Source: Echinometra lucunter (lineage: Eukaryota; Echinodermata; Echinoidea; Camarodonta; Echinometridae). Taken from it: a DNA stretch of 64,000 bases. The notes beneath the pieces were generated by a model. That model was not told the origin of the DNA. It made no database searches and saw only the letters and a program-made list of their open reading frames with translations. The first letter of the stretch is position 1, and every line of letters starts with the position of its first letter. Of the stretch, positions 1 to 11,654 are shown in pieces. Where the stretch lies: the NCBI GenBank assembly GCA_029962745.1, contig CM057166.1, forward strand, positions 509,714 through 573,713. The letters run 5' to 3'. The position numbers and the translations under genes are program-made.

Positions 1-2780
1 GAATTCAGCTCGCTAAACTTCGTATTTTTATTGTGACATACATTAAGGGAAGAAGATCTAAATAATTCTTTTGACAATTATGAAGAATTAGTCTAAGGTT
101 GCATGAGAACCAGGATAAAAAATTAAATAATTTCCCTTCAAAAGAGAGAGAGATATTTTCATATCCTATTGATCTTTAATGCAATGTTAGTGATATTGCA
201 GGGGAAACATCTTGTTTAGTATCTCTATCAATAATTTTGCTTGGAGCTCTTCACATATTTTTTTAACCATTTCAAGTTAAATCTCTGTTAAATAAAACCA
301 TTTTGAATTTTGCCCTACACAAAATGATCTGTATGAATTGTAAGATAATTATTGATTTCTATACTGTCTCAGTTTTCACATTTTTTACTTTGATGCTCCA
401 ATACAAATTAGAAAAAGCAAAGAAATCTACTCCATTCTAGGCTGGTAGAATGATGAAAAAAAAAAGAGTGATTAGGAATTATTAGGAATTGTTCATTCAT
501 GCGATTTACTCTGATGAGTGCATGTCGAAAAGCTTCAGTATGTCTGTGTTCAATGCTATTTTCTGATAAGAATTATTTGGCATGAATGGATGCAATATGT
601 TAAAGGGAAGGAAAGTAAGAGGTACCATGTACATCCTGTTCTTGTTTTATTTTCATAACAGATCAAGGACAATTTAGTTTCTCATTCATTTTGATAAAGA
701 TTTGATATTTTCTATGGGAAGAAATGAATCCTGTTCTCATGGGAATAAAAATGTTCCAGTCTTACAAAAAATGAGTTTGTATTACTCATTTTTGAATGAC
801 ATCATCTTTGTAAAATATGATTCAATTTTGTTATTTTTATGTAATGGAATGAGATTGAATTGAATGATCAGGTTATCAAATTGATTATTCCAAAATCTCA
901 ATTTATCCCTAAAAATCCCTAAATTATAGTACCTTTGTGAACTGATCTCTGTATTGTGAATCAGATATCTTATACCTACCGGAAATTGTTCAAGTTTTGA
1001 AGACTGTTGGGTTAGATGTGGTTCTTAGTTTCCATGACAACTGCTTTCTTTGGCATTCACTTTGTGCCTTGAGTGTGTACTCTTCATTGAAAGAGAAACA
1101 CAAAGAAAAAACAACAACAAACCATTTCTTGAAGAGGAATGGATTTAAAGGTTATTTTGATTTCTTGTTTTGATGGAAATACATCCTCATAGAATCTAAC
1201 GATGCTGGCTGTTTAAGACTACAAATACATATTTTCCAAAAGATTTTTAATGTATACTTGTAACTGAGCAATAATTAAATATGAAAATTGAGCCAGTTAT
1301 CGGGACTATGTCTATAACTCACTGTTTTATATGTGTAAGTGTGACTGTAAGGTTGAATCAAGAAATTATTCACTTGTGTTCTTTGCTGGTCCAAACAACC
1401 CATTTACTGCATATTTAAAATTAAAATCAGTGGTGTATATATATTGAAGTCAAATTAATAAATTGATTGAAGTCACTAGTTGAATAATAACAATGATTTT
1501 TGTTTGCCAACCCTTGAGCCATCTAGTTTCATGACTAGAGTTGAAGATCATACTGTAGCTTTAAATATCGTCACGAGGACTTCCTCTTATGCCCATCCTT
1601 ACTTGAAACCAAATCACTTGAAATAATGGGCCAAATTGCTCTATTTACATGACATTGTAGGATATAGGGTTCCAGTTCAGATCATTCTCTTCTTCATTCT
1701 CTTTCTGTTTATTCAGGTTATATTGATACAGTATTCGGTTTTCATCATAAAAGTTTCATTTAGCATTATGTATGCACTCATTTGTGTATGTACATTTGAT
1801 ATTGATCTCCTTGAGAAGAGAGATCAAGAGTTTTAGGTGTCGACTTGTTTCTGTCACTCACTCAGCAAGAATTTAGGTCCTACCTGGGTCAGGCTACTGC
1901 AATGCTACCATTGAGGTTGCACAATACAATTTTTTCTAGGACATACCGCTGGTATTCTTTTCATCGGTTATGCTATTGTAAAGCAGAAAGTGTGTGATAT
2001 ACCACCTCCGTGTATTGAAGGTGGGGTGAGCTTACTACGTAGAAGGACATGTATGGGACTGTGACAAAACTTGTCAAACAAAGTTATTGAACCGGATCAC
2101 CGTTCTCTGTTCATAGAGCGCCAAAACGGATCTCTATTTGACGTTGAATGCTGACATCCGGCAATAGTTCTACAAGGAGATTTCGGTAACAGAAGAATAT
2201 AAAACTATCAGTAAATCATGCTGCTCTAATGAATATCAGCTTGTTGATCTTAGGGTATACTTTGAAAATACAGCTGCTCTGAGTGAGTACTTTGGATATA
2301 ATAGGATTGAGAGGAGCTATATTAGGACAAAACTCGTCAATGGCAATCAAACTGAAACTGAAATTGAATCAGCAGAACACATCTATGCTGTGAAGCTTCA
2401 AGTAGTCTTTAAGTATACGGTACCCATTTCTTGCTTGGAGAGCATCAAGTGTGACTAGATTATAAATATTTTTGTTATGTTTTGCAAAGTCTGAATGATG
2501 AATTGCCATTGACTGTTTATCATTAATCACCTGGAGGAGACGAAGACTATTCATGCTTGGAATATATGTGTCTTTAGCTGTTATGAGTATTGATTCTTCA
2601 AAAGCATATGTTATGTTTATGTTACTTTGTTATACTTTTGACTGGTATTGAATTATTGAATAGTTACTGAATCAAAGTGCAGTCTTCATTTTGAGAGGAC
2701 TCTCCTAGCAAAAAGTTTAGGCTCCCTTTGAAACAGTCGGGACCTGTTTAAAACTGAATTATCCTGATCAGAAGTGGATT
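1..2780. other. Unassigned AT-rich non-coding sequence
   Basis: About 2.8 kb of AT-rich sequence with no open frame longer than about 66 codons and no repeat that I can match elsewhere in the window. A small, less AT-biased patch at about 1,985-2,165 stands out by base composition but has no coding signature or splice pair that I can support. Confidence 0.5.
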
Positions 2781-2935
2781 ATCCTGATTGTTATACATTG
2801 GATTTACAAGAGATTACCCTGATCCTGATCCCCAGTGGATTTTTGAGGGATTAACAGTCATCATGTCTGGTTCGTACACCTTACACCATAATGTGACAAT
2901 CGTCACTGAGCCACCGACACCACCACCTACTGGAG

Positions 2936-3014
2936 GCAGAAGACATAGCTGTGATCAGACAGCTAGAGACATGTGCAGTGGACAGTGCTCTACTCTCCCT
3001 GGTCTCCCTGAAGG
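2936..3014 (+). CDS. Weak candidate exon ending at a GTAAGT donor
   Basis: The stretch ends in AAGG followed by GTAAGT, a strong donor consensus at 3,015-3,020. One upstream frame reads EDIAVIRQLETCAVDS and stays open with mixed amino-acid composition. A second frame is also open over the same bases, so the frame is not settled. A possible acceptor is the CAG ending at about 2,937, but the bases before it lack a pyrimidine tract. I recognise no domain. It may be chance. Confidence 0.15.
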
Positions 3015-3244
3015 GTAAGTATGTGATAGGTAACCAGTTGCAGAATCAAAGGGGTACTTCTGGACTATGCCTCATTTCTTTACAAACCAAAGTGTACACT
3101 GTGTTCCCCTTTTTTGTAACATCGTGCCCTCCCCCTCTTAGCCCTGATGACCCTTTTTTGCTTGTTGAAGAATTTGGAAGGACAAAGTGACACCCCCAAA
3201 TGTGTGACAACCTGTTTTTGCTCTTCAAAATATTCAGAAATTCA

Positions 3245-3283
3245 TTCCCCCTCCTTCATGAAATCCTGGATTCGCCCCTGTAT
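3245..3283 (-). repeat. Possible hAT-like terminus
   Basis: Read on the minus strand the segment begins CAGGGGCGAATCCAGG, which resembles the CAGGGGCGGATCC-type ends of hAT-related repeats in many animal genomes. I could not find the partner terminus or an 8-bp duplication, so this is a suggestion from terminal resemblance only. Confidence 0.2.
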
Positions 3284-3593
3284 ATAACTCATCATAAGTG
3301 CAAAACGAAAAAAGTTTCACTGGTTTGAAAACTTTTGTGAATTTAACTACACATGTAGCTGTGATATGACTAGAAAGGATTTTATCTGTGGAATGAAATA
3401 AAACAGATTAGAATTGATGATATTTGTATGTAAGAATTTAAATTGTTATTTGATATAAAACCTAATTCTCAGGTAATAAGAGTGATATTGTGATTATAGG
3501 TAAAGTCTATGATCACATTTTAGCTCTCTCTATGAATAGTAATAAGAGAATAGTAGATATAACAAAAGCATCCTTATGCACCATGCAGGCAGC

Positions 3594-4025
3594 TTAAAGT
3601 GATTACACAATGGTAAATTTTTTTTGATATATGATCGAGAATAGAATTCTAAGAGGAATAACATTAAAAATTTGATGATTTTCAATCGAAATCAATGCAT
3701 TTTGGCTAATTTTCTCATAAAAAAGTCAAGAGTTGACCAAAAAATTTGAGTATGAGGTATGACGTAAAAGTGGGTACCCAGCTTCACGTATTGCGGTTGT
3801 GCTGCGAGCTAGACTGTACAATTTGTATTATACTTTGCGCGCATTTTGCTAGAATTCCTCAACAAGGTACCCACTTTGACGTCATTTTGATGTCAAAGTG
3901 GGTACCCAGTTGAAACTGGGTCATAGCTGAGGGATAAAAAATATCCTGAAATCTTACCACATTTGGGGGTTTCCTTGGCAACACAATTTTTGAAAAAAAA
4001 TTAGGCAGATGATTTTTTGGTTTAA
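3594..4025 (+). repeat. Interspersed repeat Y, copy 1
   Basis: About 430 bp matching 15,729-16,140 almost throughout, with small indels. It contains an inverted repeat at 3,866-3,906 built from GGTACCCACTTTGACGTCA and its complement with one mismatch, and a further direct copy of the same motif at about 3,760-3,784. It sits between TTAA at 3,594 and TTTAA at 4,021, but the termini are not convincingly inverted, so the transposon class is unknown. No coding capacity. Confidence 0.75.
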
Positions 4026-4483
4026 GTATTTTAACCTAAATCTAAGACAGCACAATAGCAGACTTAAGTAAATTATTTTAGAAGCCTTAATTGGGCAGGC
4101 ATGTAGTTTTCATGAAGACCCAGTCAGAAAAATGCTGCACACAAGTAACATTATATCAGCAGATATATTGCACATTATTTTGGATGAACTTAATGATGTA
4201 ACAATGATTATTGGTAAGTATTTTGCTGTAAAATTAGCTTGTTCAATTAAAATGCTGTGATCTGAATATGAGTAAAGTCCTTTTTACTTAGCCAAGTAGA
4301 ATGCTAAGTAAAATACTTATTATGCTCACTCAGTTGAATATGGCCCCTAAACTATACCACCTTTAATAAGTAATATGATTTATAATGCACCAAATCCACT
4401 CTGTAGAGTGCTCTAGCAGCAGAGTAAGATAAAGAAGTGAAAGTAGAGAGTAGAAATGATAACCAATCAATGGGAAGCATTAA

Positions 4484-4892
4484 CCCATTCGTGGCAGGAA
4501 TTATCTAAAGCCTAATTTGATCAGCTTTTATTCTTCAAATTGGCAACACCAACATTTTTATTTTATTGCTACATTTTTCTTATAAAACGTCATGTATCTG
4601 AAATGAATATAAATTGACAGAAATTACGATGAGAAGTCAAAAAGTTGCCAATTTGCAGGGGAAAATGGTGATTTCAAACTTTCTATCACATTGCCAATTT
4701 AAGAATTTTAATGCTTATTTTCCGTTAAAAAAATTTCAGCATCAAACAATGAATATTGATGCAACCAAAATGGGCACAGTTTGTGTAGAATTTTTTGCTC
4801 TTTCTGCTCATGTATTTGGTATGATTTTTAGGGCTTTGCATCAAAAGATATTAGGCCAAACCAAAAAATGTGGACCCTCTGTCACGAATGGG
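4484..4892 (+). mobile_element. TTAA-flanked MITE family P, copy 1
   Basis: A 409-bp element flanked on both sides by TTAA (4,480-4,483 and 4,893-4,896). It starts CCCATTCGTG and ends CACGAATGGG. TTAA target duplications with C-rich inverted ends are the hallmark of the piggyBac superfamily, so it is probably a non-autonomous piggyBac-like element. The interior has short paired motifs around TTGGCAA and TTGCCAA. Near-identical copies lie at 23,421 and, inverted, at 47,998. The 103-codon open frame inside is not conserved as a protein and codes for nothing recognisable. Confidence 0.85.
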
Positions 4893-4990
4893 TTAACTAA
4901 CTTCAATAATTCAAGTGTTAAATGAAGACGTAGATATATTTTCTAGATTGTTATGAGTTAGTTTAGAACAAAATATAAGTGGAAAAAGTA

Positions 4991-5212
4991 TCCAACAGAA
5001 GCGAGTACACCCTTTGCAAAATGTTAAAATTCAAATGTAAATTCTTACATAAATGTATTACAACTAAGATAGAGAAAAACAAAATTCTGTGATTGGTGTA
5101 TTGATAGGAATTATCTCTTCCATAACAATAATACAATAGCTGAAGGATTTTGTTTAAATTTGTGGCAACAAAAGTTAAGCACACCCTTAAGGGTGTACTC
5201 ACTTTTGTTGGA
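4991..5212. mobile_element. TA-flanked mariner-like MITE
   Basis: The inverted ends read TCCAACAGAAGCGAGTACAC on the left and, on the complementary strand at the right, TCCAACAAAAGTGAGTACAC. Both are flanked by TA (4,989-4,990 and 5,213-5,214). A TA duplication with a GAGTACACC-containing end is typical of Tc1/mariner elements. The 222-bp interior has no transposase, so it is non-autonomous. Confidence 0.75.
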
Positions 5213-5664
5213 TACTCTATATAGGAAAAGAGAAAATCGTAGCTGAACTTATATCAGAAAAGTTTGTTTTTGGAAAAAAAAACAAAAAACATCTGTTGGA
5301 AAAATTGACCCAGCTTCATACAAATTGGCCTCTTTTGGTTTAAAAAAAAAATGAAGTTAAAGGGCTGCTATAATTAGAAAAAAAAACCCACAAGAATGTA
5401 TGGGGGATGTTTGATCCCCTTGTGGTGAAGGTACCCTTTGACATTTAACAGATATGACAATTAAAAAAAAAGTGATTATAATCATCGTTCTGTTAAATGA
5501 TAGGATTATGGAGGCTTGTTTATAAACCGGAACCATTTTCTGGCAATCATATTGATATCACTGACTCATACAGGTTTCATTAAAATGCTTGCAAAGCTTG
5601 ATAATCCCCCATTATCATTTCACTCAAAATGGATGAAATATACCAATCTACTAATGAATTTTAA

Positions 5665-5736
5665 CCCGTTGACTACTGAATTCTTTTATTCCTGTGGACA
5701 TAATACAGGTGTCACCCGGCTCCAGTAGCTAATAGC
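5665..5736. mobile_element. 72-bp TTAA-flanked micro-element, copy 1
   Basis: A tiny segment bounded by TTAA (5,661-5,664 and 5,737-5,740). Its ends are imperfectly inverted: CCCGTTGACTACTG against the complement of CAGTAGCTAATAGC. It aligns along its length with 41,722-41,785, which has the same flanking TTAA and lies inside retroelement C. The ends resemble those of the 409-bp TTAA family, suggesting a deletion derivative mobilised by the same enzyme. That link is inference. Confidence 0.5.
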
Positions 5737-5740
5737 TTAA

Positions 5741-7092
5741 TACCTGTGATTGATTTATATTTTATTGTTAGCGAGTTGTCAAATGTTTATTGAAAGAACT
5801 CATGATGAGTCACTATCAAGTGTTAATATTGATTTATATATTCTTATATAATGTACTATCACCTATATGTAAGTGCATGTAAATTGAATACTTTGATCAA
5901 ATTATGTAGGTGACAAAAGAGACCGTGTGGTCGATGGAAACGAACCACTAAATTATAATGATGCCTAACTTTAGAAAAGCGGCTAGCCTCGGTGAAGAAG
6001 TGGCGTTGTACTGTTCCCCAATAATTACATCAATTGGGAGAAAAATAGATTAGAATTGTCATTGAACGGTTAGAGGTGATTATGTTTGGACCGGTATGAA
6101 TCTTTTTGGATTGTCATAAACGCTTGAAAGATGAAGGGGATAGGTTTTAGGCTTGAAACACAGACCCTGTACAGCATTTCCCGTCGTCATTTGCTTTGTA
6201 ACCAGTATGTGTTCTGATGAAGTCACAGATGACTTCCAGTAGGTTTCCACTTGCTGTGCCCCAACTAAATATATGATTTTCTTGTAAATGTTAAAATGTA
6301 AACGGGTAATTCTCTAGTAGGTACAGATCCTGGTACCAAATTTATCTGAATTGTTGATTCCTGCTACAGGCATTTTGTGAGTTTATGATCATAATTTATA
6401 GATGATTTTCATGATATTTCTACATGTGTCCTGTTTGAATCCTATTAGATGATAATAGACTTGAAGAAAGAGAGGGAGAGAGAGAGAAAGAAAGAGCAGT
6501 TTGAGACAATTTTGACATATTAGCAAGTTATTATTTCATGTTTTGAATGATATTCCTATATGTTAATACAGGCATTTATTGACTGGAAGTTCTAGCAAGG
6601 ACATAATTGCTAAGTTAGTGAAAATTAAACCACCACACAAAATTTTGACTTGTGCAGTACTCCATTAGGTACAGTACATATTAGGCTTGAAATGCAGAAC
6701 TTGTTACCAAAATACCAGATTTATTGGACTGGTCAGTTGCTATTCTAGGCATTTGTCCACATATTGTTATATCCTGCAGATTATTAGCATTATATTTCTC
6801 TTCACTGCCTGTGAGCACTATCCATTCGAGGTATATTGTATTGTTCATAATACTCCTATGAAGCTTTTGTGACAATAGTAGATCAACAACTTTAGTTTGA
6901 GTTACAAAGTCCATGTGCAAGTCGTGAGAAAGGTCATATTAGCTAAATAAGGGCTGTTCAGTGCTATGGTTTAAAGAACTAAAAGAAATACATGTATACA
7001 TGTACCTCTATCATGTGATATCAGTATCTGCTATTTGTATATCATACAACATGTGCAAACAAGTGCATTCTTTATTTGTGTTTAACATACAT
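5741..7092. other. Unassigned sequence with a short GA tract
   Basis: No gene or matched interspersed repeat seen. A purine-rich GA/GAAA microsatellite occupies about 6,463-6,496. The rest is unique-looking AT-rich sequence. Confidence 0.5.
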
Positions 7093-7095
7093 ATT

Positions 7096-7335
7096 GGGTG
7101 ATTTCAAGTTCGGTGTTGGTGCTGGTGTTGGTGTTAGAAGCACAATTTTGATTGCTTTCCATAGCTCCAACACCTAATCTGAATTTACAAAAGTGGTTCA
7201 AATGACATTATTGACTGCTCAACTCCAAGTGACAGTTGTCCCAAGACCAGTTTTATTTTTAATTTGGAGCTGCGTTGATGTAAAAATCAGCCTAACACTA
7301 ACACCAAAAGGTCAACACCAAACTTGAAATCACCC
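7096..7335. mobile_element. 240-bp foldback MITE
   Basis: The left end GGGTGATTTCAAGTTCGGTG is complementary to the right end CAAACTTGAAATCACCC, and the pairing continues through GTGTTGG-type repeats for roughly 45 bp. ATT lies immediately outside both ends (7,093-7,095 and 7,336-7,338), a possible 3-bp duplication as used by PIF/Harbinger elements. The interior has no open frame of note. Confidence 0.75.
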
Positions 7336-7611
7336 ATTGTGTTGTGCCTTTTGAGACAAAATTTCTTGTTAGAGAAGAAATTACACATGTATCTTCTGTT
7401 TGAAAACTGTAAGTGAAGAACTGCATCCCTCTGCAGTAGTCCTATGTTACATCTAAAAATCAACATTCTGTCAAATTTGTTTGGGTGATTTCATCCATTA
7501 TTTCTCATGTAAATTTTATTTGATTCTATGACAAACCGGGTATTTCCATGAACTTGGGATGAAATGTGCAGGGAAAGAAGTTATTTAATTAGAGGCTGCA
7601 TTCATCACTTG

Positions 7612-7690
7612 TATCAATAATGATCATAATAATAGAGAATATTTATGTAGCGCATAAAAAACTATATACACGTATGTACATTGTATATGT
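7612..7690. repeat. ATAATA-linked dispersed-repeat fragment
   Basis: A short run of AATAATGATCATAATAATAG leads into TATTTATGTAGCGC. The combination of an ATAATA run with a TTTATGTAGCGC-like core is common in dispersed repeats of marine invertebrates. The boundaries cannot be defined here. Confidence 0.3.
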
Positions 7691-7831
7691 ATATCTGCCT
7701 AGCAAGGCTTTCTTGACATTGAGTTAATAGCAGACTACTACTATTATCTTCAGGAGTTTGTACAGAGTATGAGACCTAAGACTAACTTTCCACTTGGGGC
7801 TCACTCCCTTGACCCTGGTCGTGTGTACGAA

Positions 7832-8095
7832 TTCAACCCTTGACTGTAATGTGAACCACCCTGGAATGGGGCATAGGGTGGCCTATATTGTAACAGGGGT
7901 TTGTTAGCACTGGCCGAACTCATCTCTGGACTGTTATGTGAACCACCTTGGAATGGGAGCATAGAGTGCCTTCTAAAGGTTGTTTGTTGTTACTTACCAA
8001 CTCGAACCTTGGCTGTAATGTGAACCACCCTGGAATGGGGCATAGGGTGTCCTACCTTCTAAAGGAGGTGTGTTGCCACTTTCTGACTCTGTATG
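7832..8095. repeat. Three-unit minisatellite, about 85-bp period
   Basis: Three tandem units each carry GTGAACCACCCTGGAATGGG or a close variant, followed by GCATAGGGTG and TTCTAAAGG. The shared core starts at 7,845, 7,932 and 8,014, giving spacings of 87 and 82 bp. Units 1 and 3 are most alike; unit 2 has diverged. No protein is conserved across units. Confidence 0.8.
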
Positions 8096-8099
8096 TCAT

Positions 8100-9045
8100 G
8101 AGGAAGGTTGATCATATTCAGTTCTGGAATAAACATGGATCACATTGTGACGTTATGTCCCTATGCACTTCTAAATCTGATCTTTGGAAATTATTACTCT
8201 GATTTTAGCTCCAGTAACCATGGTCAGCACTCAGTGCATTTAAAAGAATATCCACACCTAGGTCGAGTGTGGCAAATGTTAATGAATGCCTCTCTACAAA
8301 AAGGGATTGTCCCAGGGATTTGAACCTTGAAGCTTTTGGTCTGTAAAACCATGGCACCTCAATAGGATCATTGATATGTATCTTAATTAATTCTTGTGTT
8401 GTTCAAGAGGAATGTTTTCTTCAATCTTTGGAAAGATTTATAACATTTTCCGAATTAGATTTCAAGAATTCAATACCCTAAGAAGATTGTTTTGTCCAAT
8501 ATTCATATCCGAATGCTTTAATAATCAGAAGTAGTCAAGTCGATCTTTTTCAGTTTTCTTCAGTGTATGTGTCTTAAAGTGAGTTGATTTGAATACAGCT
8601 ATTTAATTGCAATGTTAGGGACACATGTTGATGTTTGAACACAGCATTATATTATTTTTCACATTCATATCTGCGCTTTGTGCAAGTGTTGATTTACAGG
8701 TGGAAGTATTTCCTAAAGCCACTCTTGTTTTGCTTGTGTGCTTGTATTTATGATCCATGGGAATTGGTGAGAAAATGGAGTCTAGGTCCATGCATACATG
8801 TAGGTGTGTGCTCTGTAAGAAGGGTATGGAATACAGAAAAAATAACCACAATGCCCTCTACTATTAAAAACTTAGTTTGTTGTATGTAATTCATATCAAG
8901 ATGTGAAAAATGAATGCAGAACCCTTTTTTCACAAATTTGTGAATACTTCTATCTCAATACTTTTATCACAAGATTGTAGGAGTGATCTACTGCATTCAT
9001 CTGTAACAAGCTATTGCATTTAAGTAGTATTTCGGTTGTTTGCAT
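8100..9045. other. Unassigned sequence
   Basis: Short open frames occur on both strands, but none has a recognisable domain or a convincing splice context. No matched repeat found. Confidence 0.5.
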
Positions 9046-9048
9046 TGG

Positions 9049-9290
9049 TGGTGGTGTTGTGGTCCAGTGAATAAGTCTCTGAACTGTTAACCACAAGATA
9101 CAGGGTTCAAATCTCTGCCATGGCAACAGCTTCCTTTGGTAAGAAACACTCATCAGGTTAAGTAAGTGGGTAACTGGTAGGATACATTCCTTGAATGCAG
9201 TATAAAGTGCTACGGCTGCTGAAGCTAAAGCTGAGGTAATGTATCCAAAGTCATGGAAGTCCATAGACACATTATAATAATGTGATAGAG
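9049..9290 (+). mobile_element. tRNA-derived SINE, copy 1
   Basis: The 5' part contains a pol III A-box-like TGGTCCAGTGAATAAG and a B-box-like GGGTTCAAATC about 45 bp later. The body then includes TCCTTGAATGCAGTATAAAG and GCTAAAGCTGAGGTAA, both shared with the copies at 13,984 and 27,289. The 3' end runs into ATAATAATG and the long ATT array that follows. It does not fold as a functional tRNA with certainty. Confidence 0.75.
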
Positions 9291-9334
9291 ATGTTACAAC
9301 AATGTGATATGCAAAAAAGGGCATGTTATTTTAA

Positions 9335-9402
9335 TTATCAGTATTATAATTATTATGATTATGATCATTATTATTATGATTATGATTTTATTATGATTAT
9401 GA

Positions 9403-9460
<58 letters not shown>

Positions 9461-9528
9461 TTTTATTATCAGTAGTAGTAGTTGTAGTACTACTATTATT
9501 ATTACTATTATTATTATTGTTATTTACT
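9335..9528. repeat. ATT/ATG microsatellite (left block)
   Basis: Nearly 200 bp of ATT repeats with interspersed ATG and AGT triplets, beginning at the SINE tail and ending at the left boundary of retroelement A. The ATT array resumes on the far side of A at about 12,730, so A appears to have landed in one array. Translations give only runs of Ile or Asn and are not genes. Confidence 0.9.
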
Positions 9529-9715
9529 GCAATAAATCTATTTTTGCTAGTCTCCCGACTATGCAAGCCAAATTAAGCATTTTACACAGAAAGTCACATG
9601 GTTTGTGCACCCCCATTTCCCTGTTGACCCCTCCTCCGCACCTGCACATATGCGTACAGCCAATCTTCCTCTTTCCTACTCGCCCCTTCAGGTGAACTTG
9701 CAGTCTTCCTTGGAC

Positions 9716-9747
9716 CCCCCCCAACCCCCCCCCCAACCCCCCCCCCC

Positions 9748-9796
<49 letters not shown>
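9716..9796 (+). repeat. Poly-C tract of about 80 bp
   Basis: An almost pure C run interrupted by a few A residues, just inside the left repeat of element A. It could form G-quadruplex (minus strand) or i-motif structures. It explains the spurious proline- and glycine-rich frames that cross it. Confidence 0.95.
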
Positions 9797-9797
<1 letters not shown>

Positions 9798-10412
9798 CGG
9801 CACTTGGTGCTCTGCGGAGGAAGTGTCCCGATGCTCTGGTGTTTCCATTCCAGATTGATAGGCGCGATCTGCTTTCTTAAATTCATTTCTCAGATGTAAT
9901 CTGTTCTGAAACAGTGTCCACCCATCTGAACTTCACTGTTGATGATAAGCTTATCATTGAGGATCTGCCTCACCCTATTAGTCTGCAGTGGATTCAGCTT
10001 TCCAAAGCCGCGGTTGTAGTTACTCACCGCCGCCAGAAGCTATCTCTATCTTCCTTGGGCGTGCAGAAATGTGTTATGCCATCACTACCTCAGAGCATTC
10101 CTTCCTGGGGACAGTTTCTTTCAGTGGGCACTTCATCCAAGTATTCAAGAAATTGATGGGTGGAAACAAAATGAGATGGCCCATTTGTTCCGTCACCCCT
10201 GCCAGACTGTGCTGATCAATGGTTCGGTGCCATATCAGCAGCGTTAGATGTCTGTCACGTTTTCAGCTGCTTCTACCTCCCTTAACCTACCGAGGACAGC
10301 CGAGGTGGTAAGGCTGCCACTAGAGGGTGCCATGTCCCTCAGGAGGGCTCCTGTAAGGTTACCCCTCAAGCAAAGCATAGTCTTGACGGTCACCCCGAGC
10401 GTTAGGATCTTG

Positions 10413-10475
10413 TTCGGTGGCCGTCTTCAGCTCTTCCTCCCTACATGGGAGGCTATAGGCTATCTCTTGAGATTG
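10413..10475 (+). pseudogene. RT N-terminal fragment of element A
   Basis: The frame reads FGGRLQLFLPTWEAI, which matches the GGRL...F...W motif at the start of the reverse transcriptase region in DIRS elements. Only this short fragment is recognisable. The sequence downstream jumps to RNase H-tail similarity at about 11,090, so most of the RT palm is deleted. Confidence 0.65.
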
Positions 10476-11089
10476 CACCACCGCAGAGACTACCTTTCTG
10501 CTGGATAGGGACCATAGCAAATGTTGGAGGACCACCCTCATCTTGTCTTCCCCCTATCCTTACAAACTCCAAGTGCTTGGGTAAACTTTGCATGATTAAC
10601 AACATGCTGTGAATCATCTTTTGGTACTAGTACCTCCTATTCATTACAACGGAGACTCTTGCCTCGTTCCTTCATTTTATTAGGAGATACGTTACGCAGT
10701 ATCTCTGGATTGTAAGATGCATACTTCTCATCCCCATTCACTCTTGTTGGAGGGAGTTTTTAGGGTTTGCGGCAGCCCGAAAGCTTTGGTTTCGTGCCCT
10801 TCCTTTCAGGCTGCGTCCAGCTCTGAGTTTTCACGAGCATAGTGACAACCTTAGCAGCCTTTCTCAGAAATCGTGGCCTCTGTCGCTTGTTCTTTAGATG
10901 ATCGGCTACCCTTAGATGTAAACTTCTGCTTGGTTCATGTTTGCCTTCTAGTCAGTACCACTCAGTTAGGCATCTTAATCAACAGGATTAGTCGGAACTA
11001 TCTCCTTCTCATACCCCAGGTTTCTTGGAGTCAGATTGACCTCAGCTATTTTAAGTCTGGAGGGTCAGAGTCAGTTAATGACTTCTTTG

Positions 11090-11440
11090 CCCCCAGTCAG
11101 GAGAATCTTGTTGTAGTTTCCCTATACTGGGGTAGATGCCTCCCTTCAGCTTGGAAGCTTCATCCAGAGGGCCTCACTCCTTTATTGAATTGTGGAGTAC
11201 CCTGGATGTTGACCTGTTTGTCTTGGCTCTCTATCTTAAACTTCTGAGTTACTATTTGAGTTCTGGACCTGAAGGCACGGGTATTTTTCACCTTTTTTTT
11301 TCCCCACAGTTGGGAGAATCTTCGGGTTACACCTTTCTTCCTTCCAATGATCCCTTGTGTCTTGAGGAAGATCAGGGAGGATCAGGCCTGGGTTCTCTTG
11401 ATGGCCCCATTTGGCCCAGTAGATCCTTTTTTCCATTCAG
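11090..11440 (+). pseudogene. RNase H tail and connector of element A
   Basis: Fragments in more than one frame resemble the segment after the RNase H domain in DIRS polyproteins: WKLHPEGL, then ELWSTLDVDLFVLAL, then IPCVLRKIREDQAWVLLMAP (11,347 onward). Moving between frames shows at least two frameshifts. It lies directly upstream of the recombinase remnant, as expected. Confidence 0.75.
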
Positions 11441-11654
11441 CATTCCTTCATCTGACTGCTTTGACCCTTTTTGGGAGTCAGCTAGACAATCAGATCTCTC
11501 AGAGAGGCCTGCTGATTTTTACTCTTTGGTCAAAGAGTTTCCACCTGAGAGGTTACCTTGGAGGTTTTCGGCCACTTCCAGTAGTGTCAAGTCCGGAGTT
11601 AAGCTCCTCATAAGACACCCATACTCCTGGTTCCTGATGGTCTCATTCTTTATT

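Noticed and set aside
4614..4925. 103-codon open frame repeated at 23,552 and 47,994
   Set aside because: It tracks the MITE copies, shifts frame between copies near its end and shows no known domain, so the DNA element rather than a protein is conserved.
9282..9886. Open frames rich in Ile/Asn and in Pro/Gly across the ATT array and poly-C tract
   Set aside because: They are direct translations of simple repeats, open on both strands, with no non-repetitive domain.
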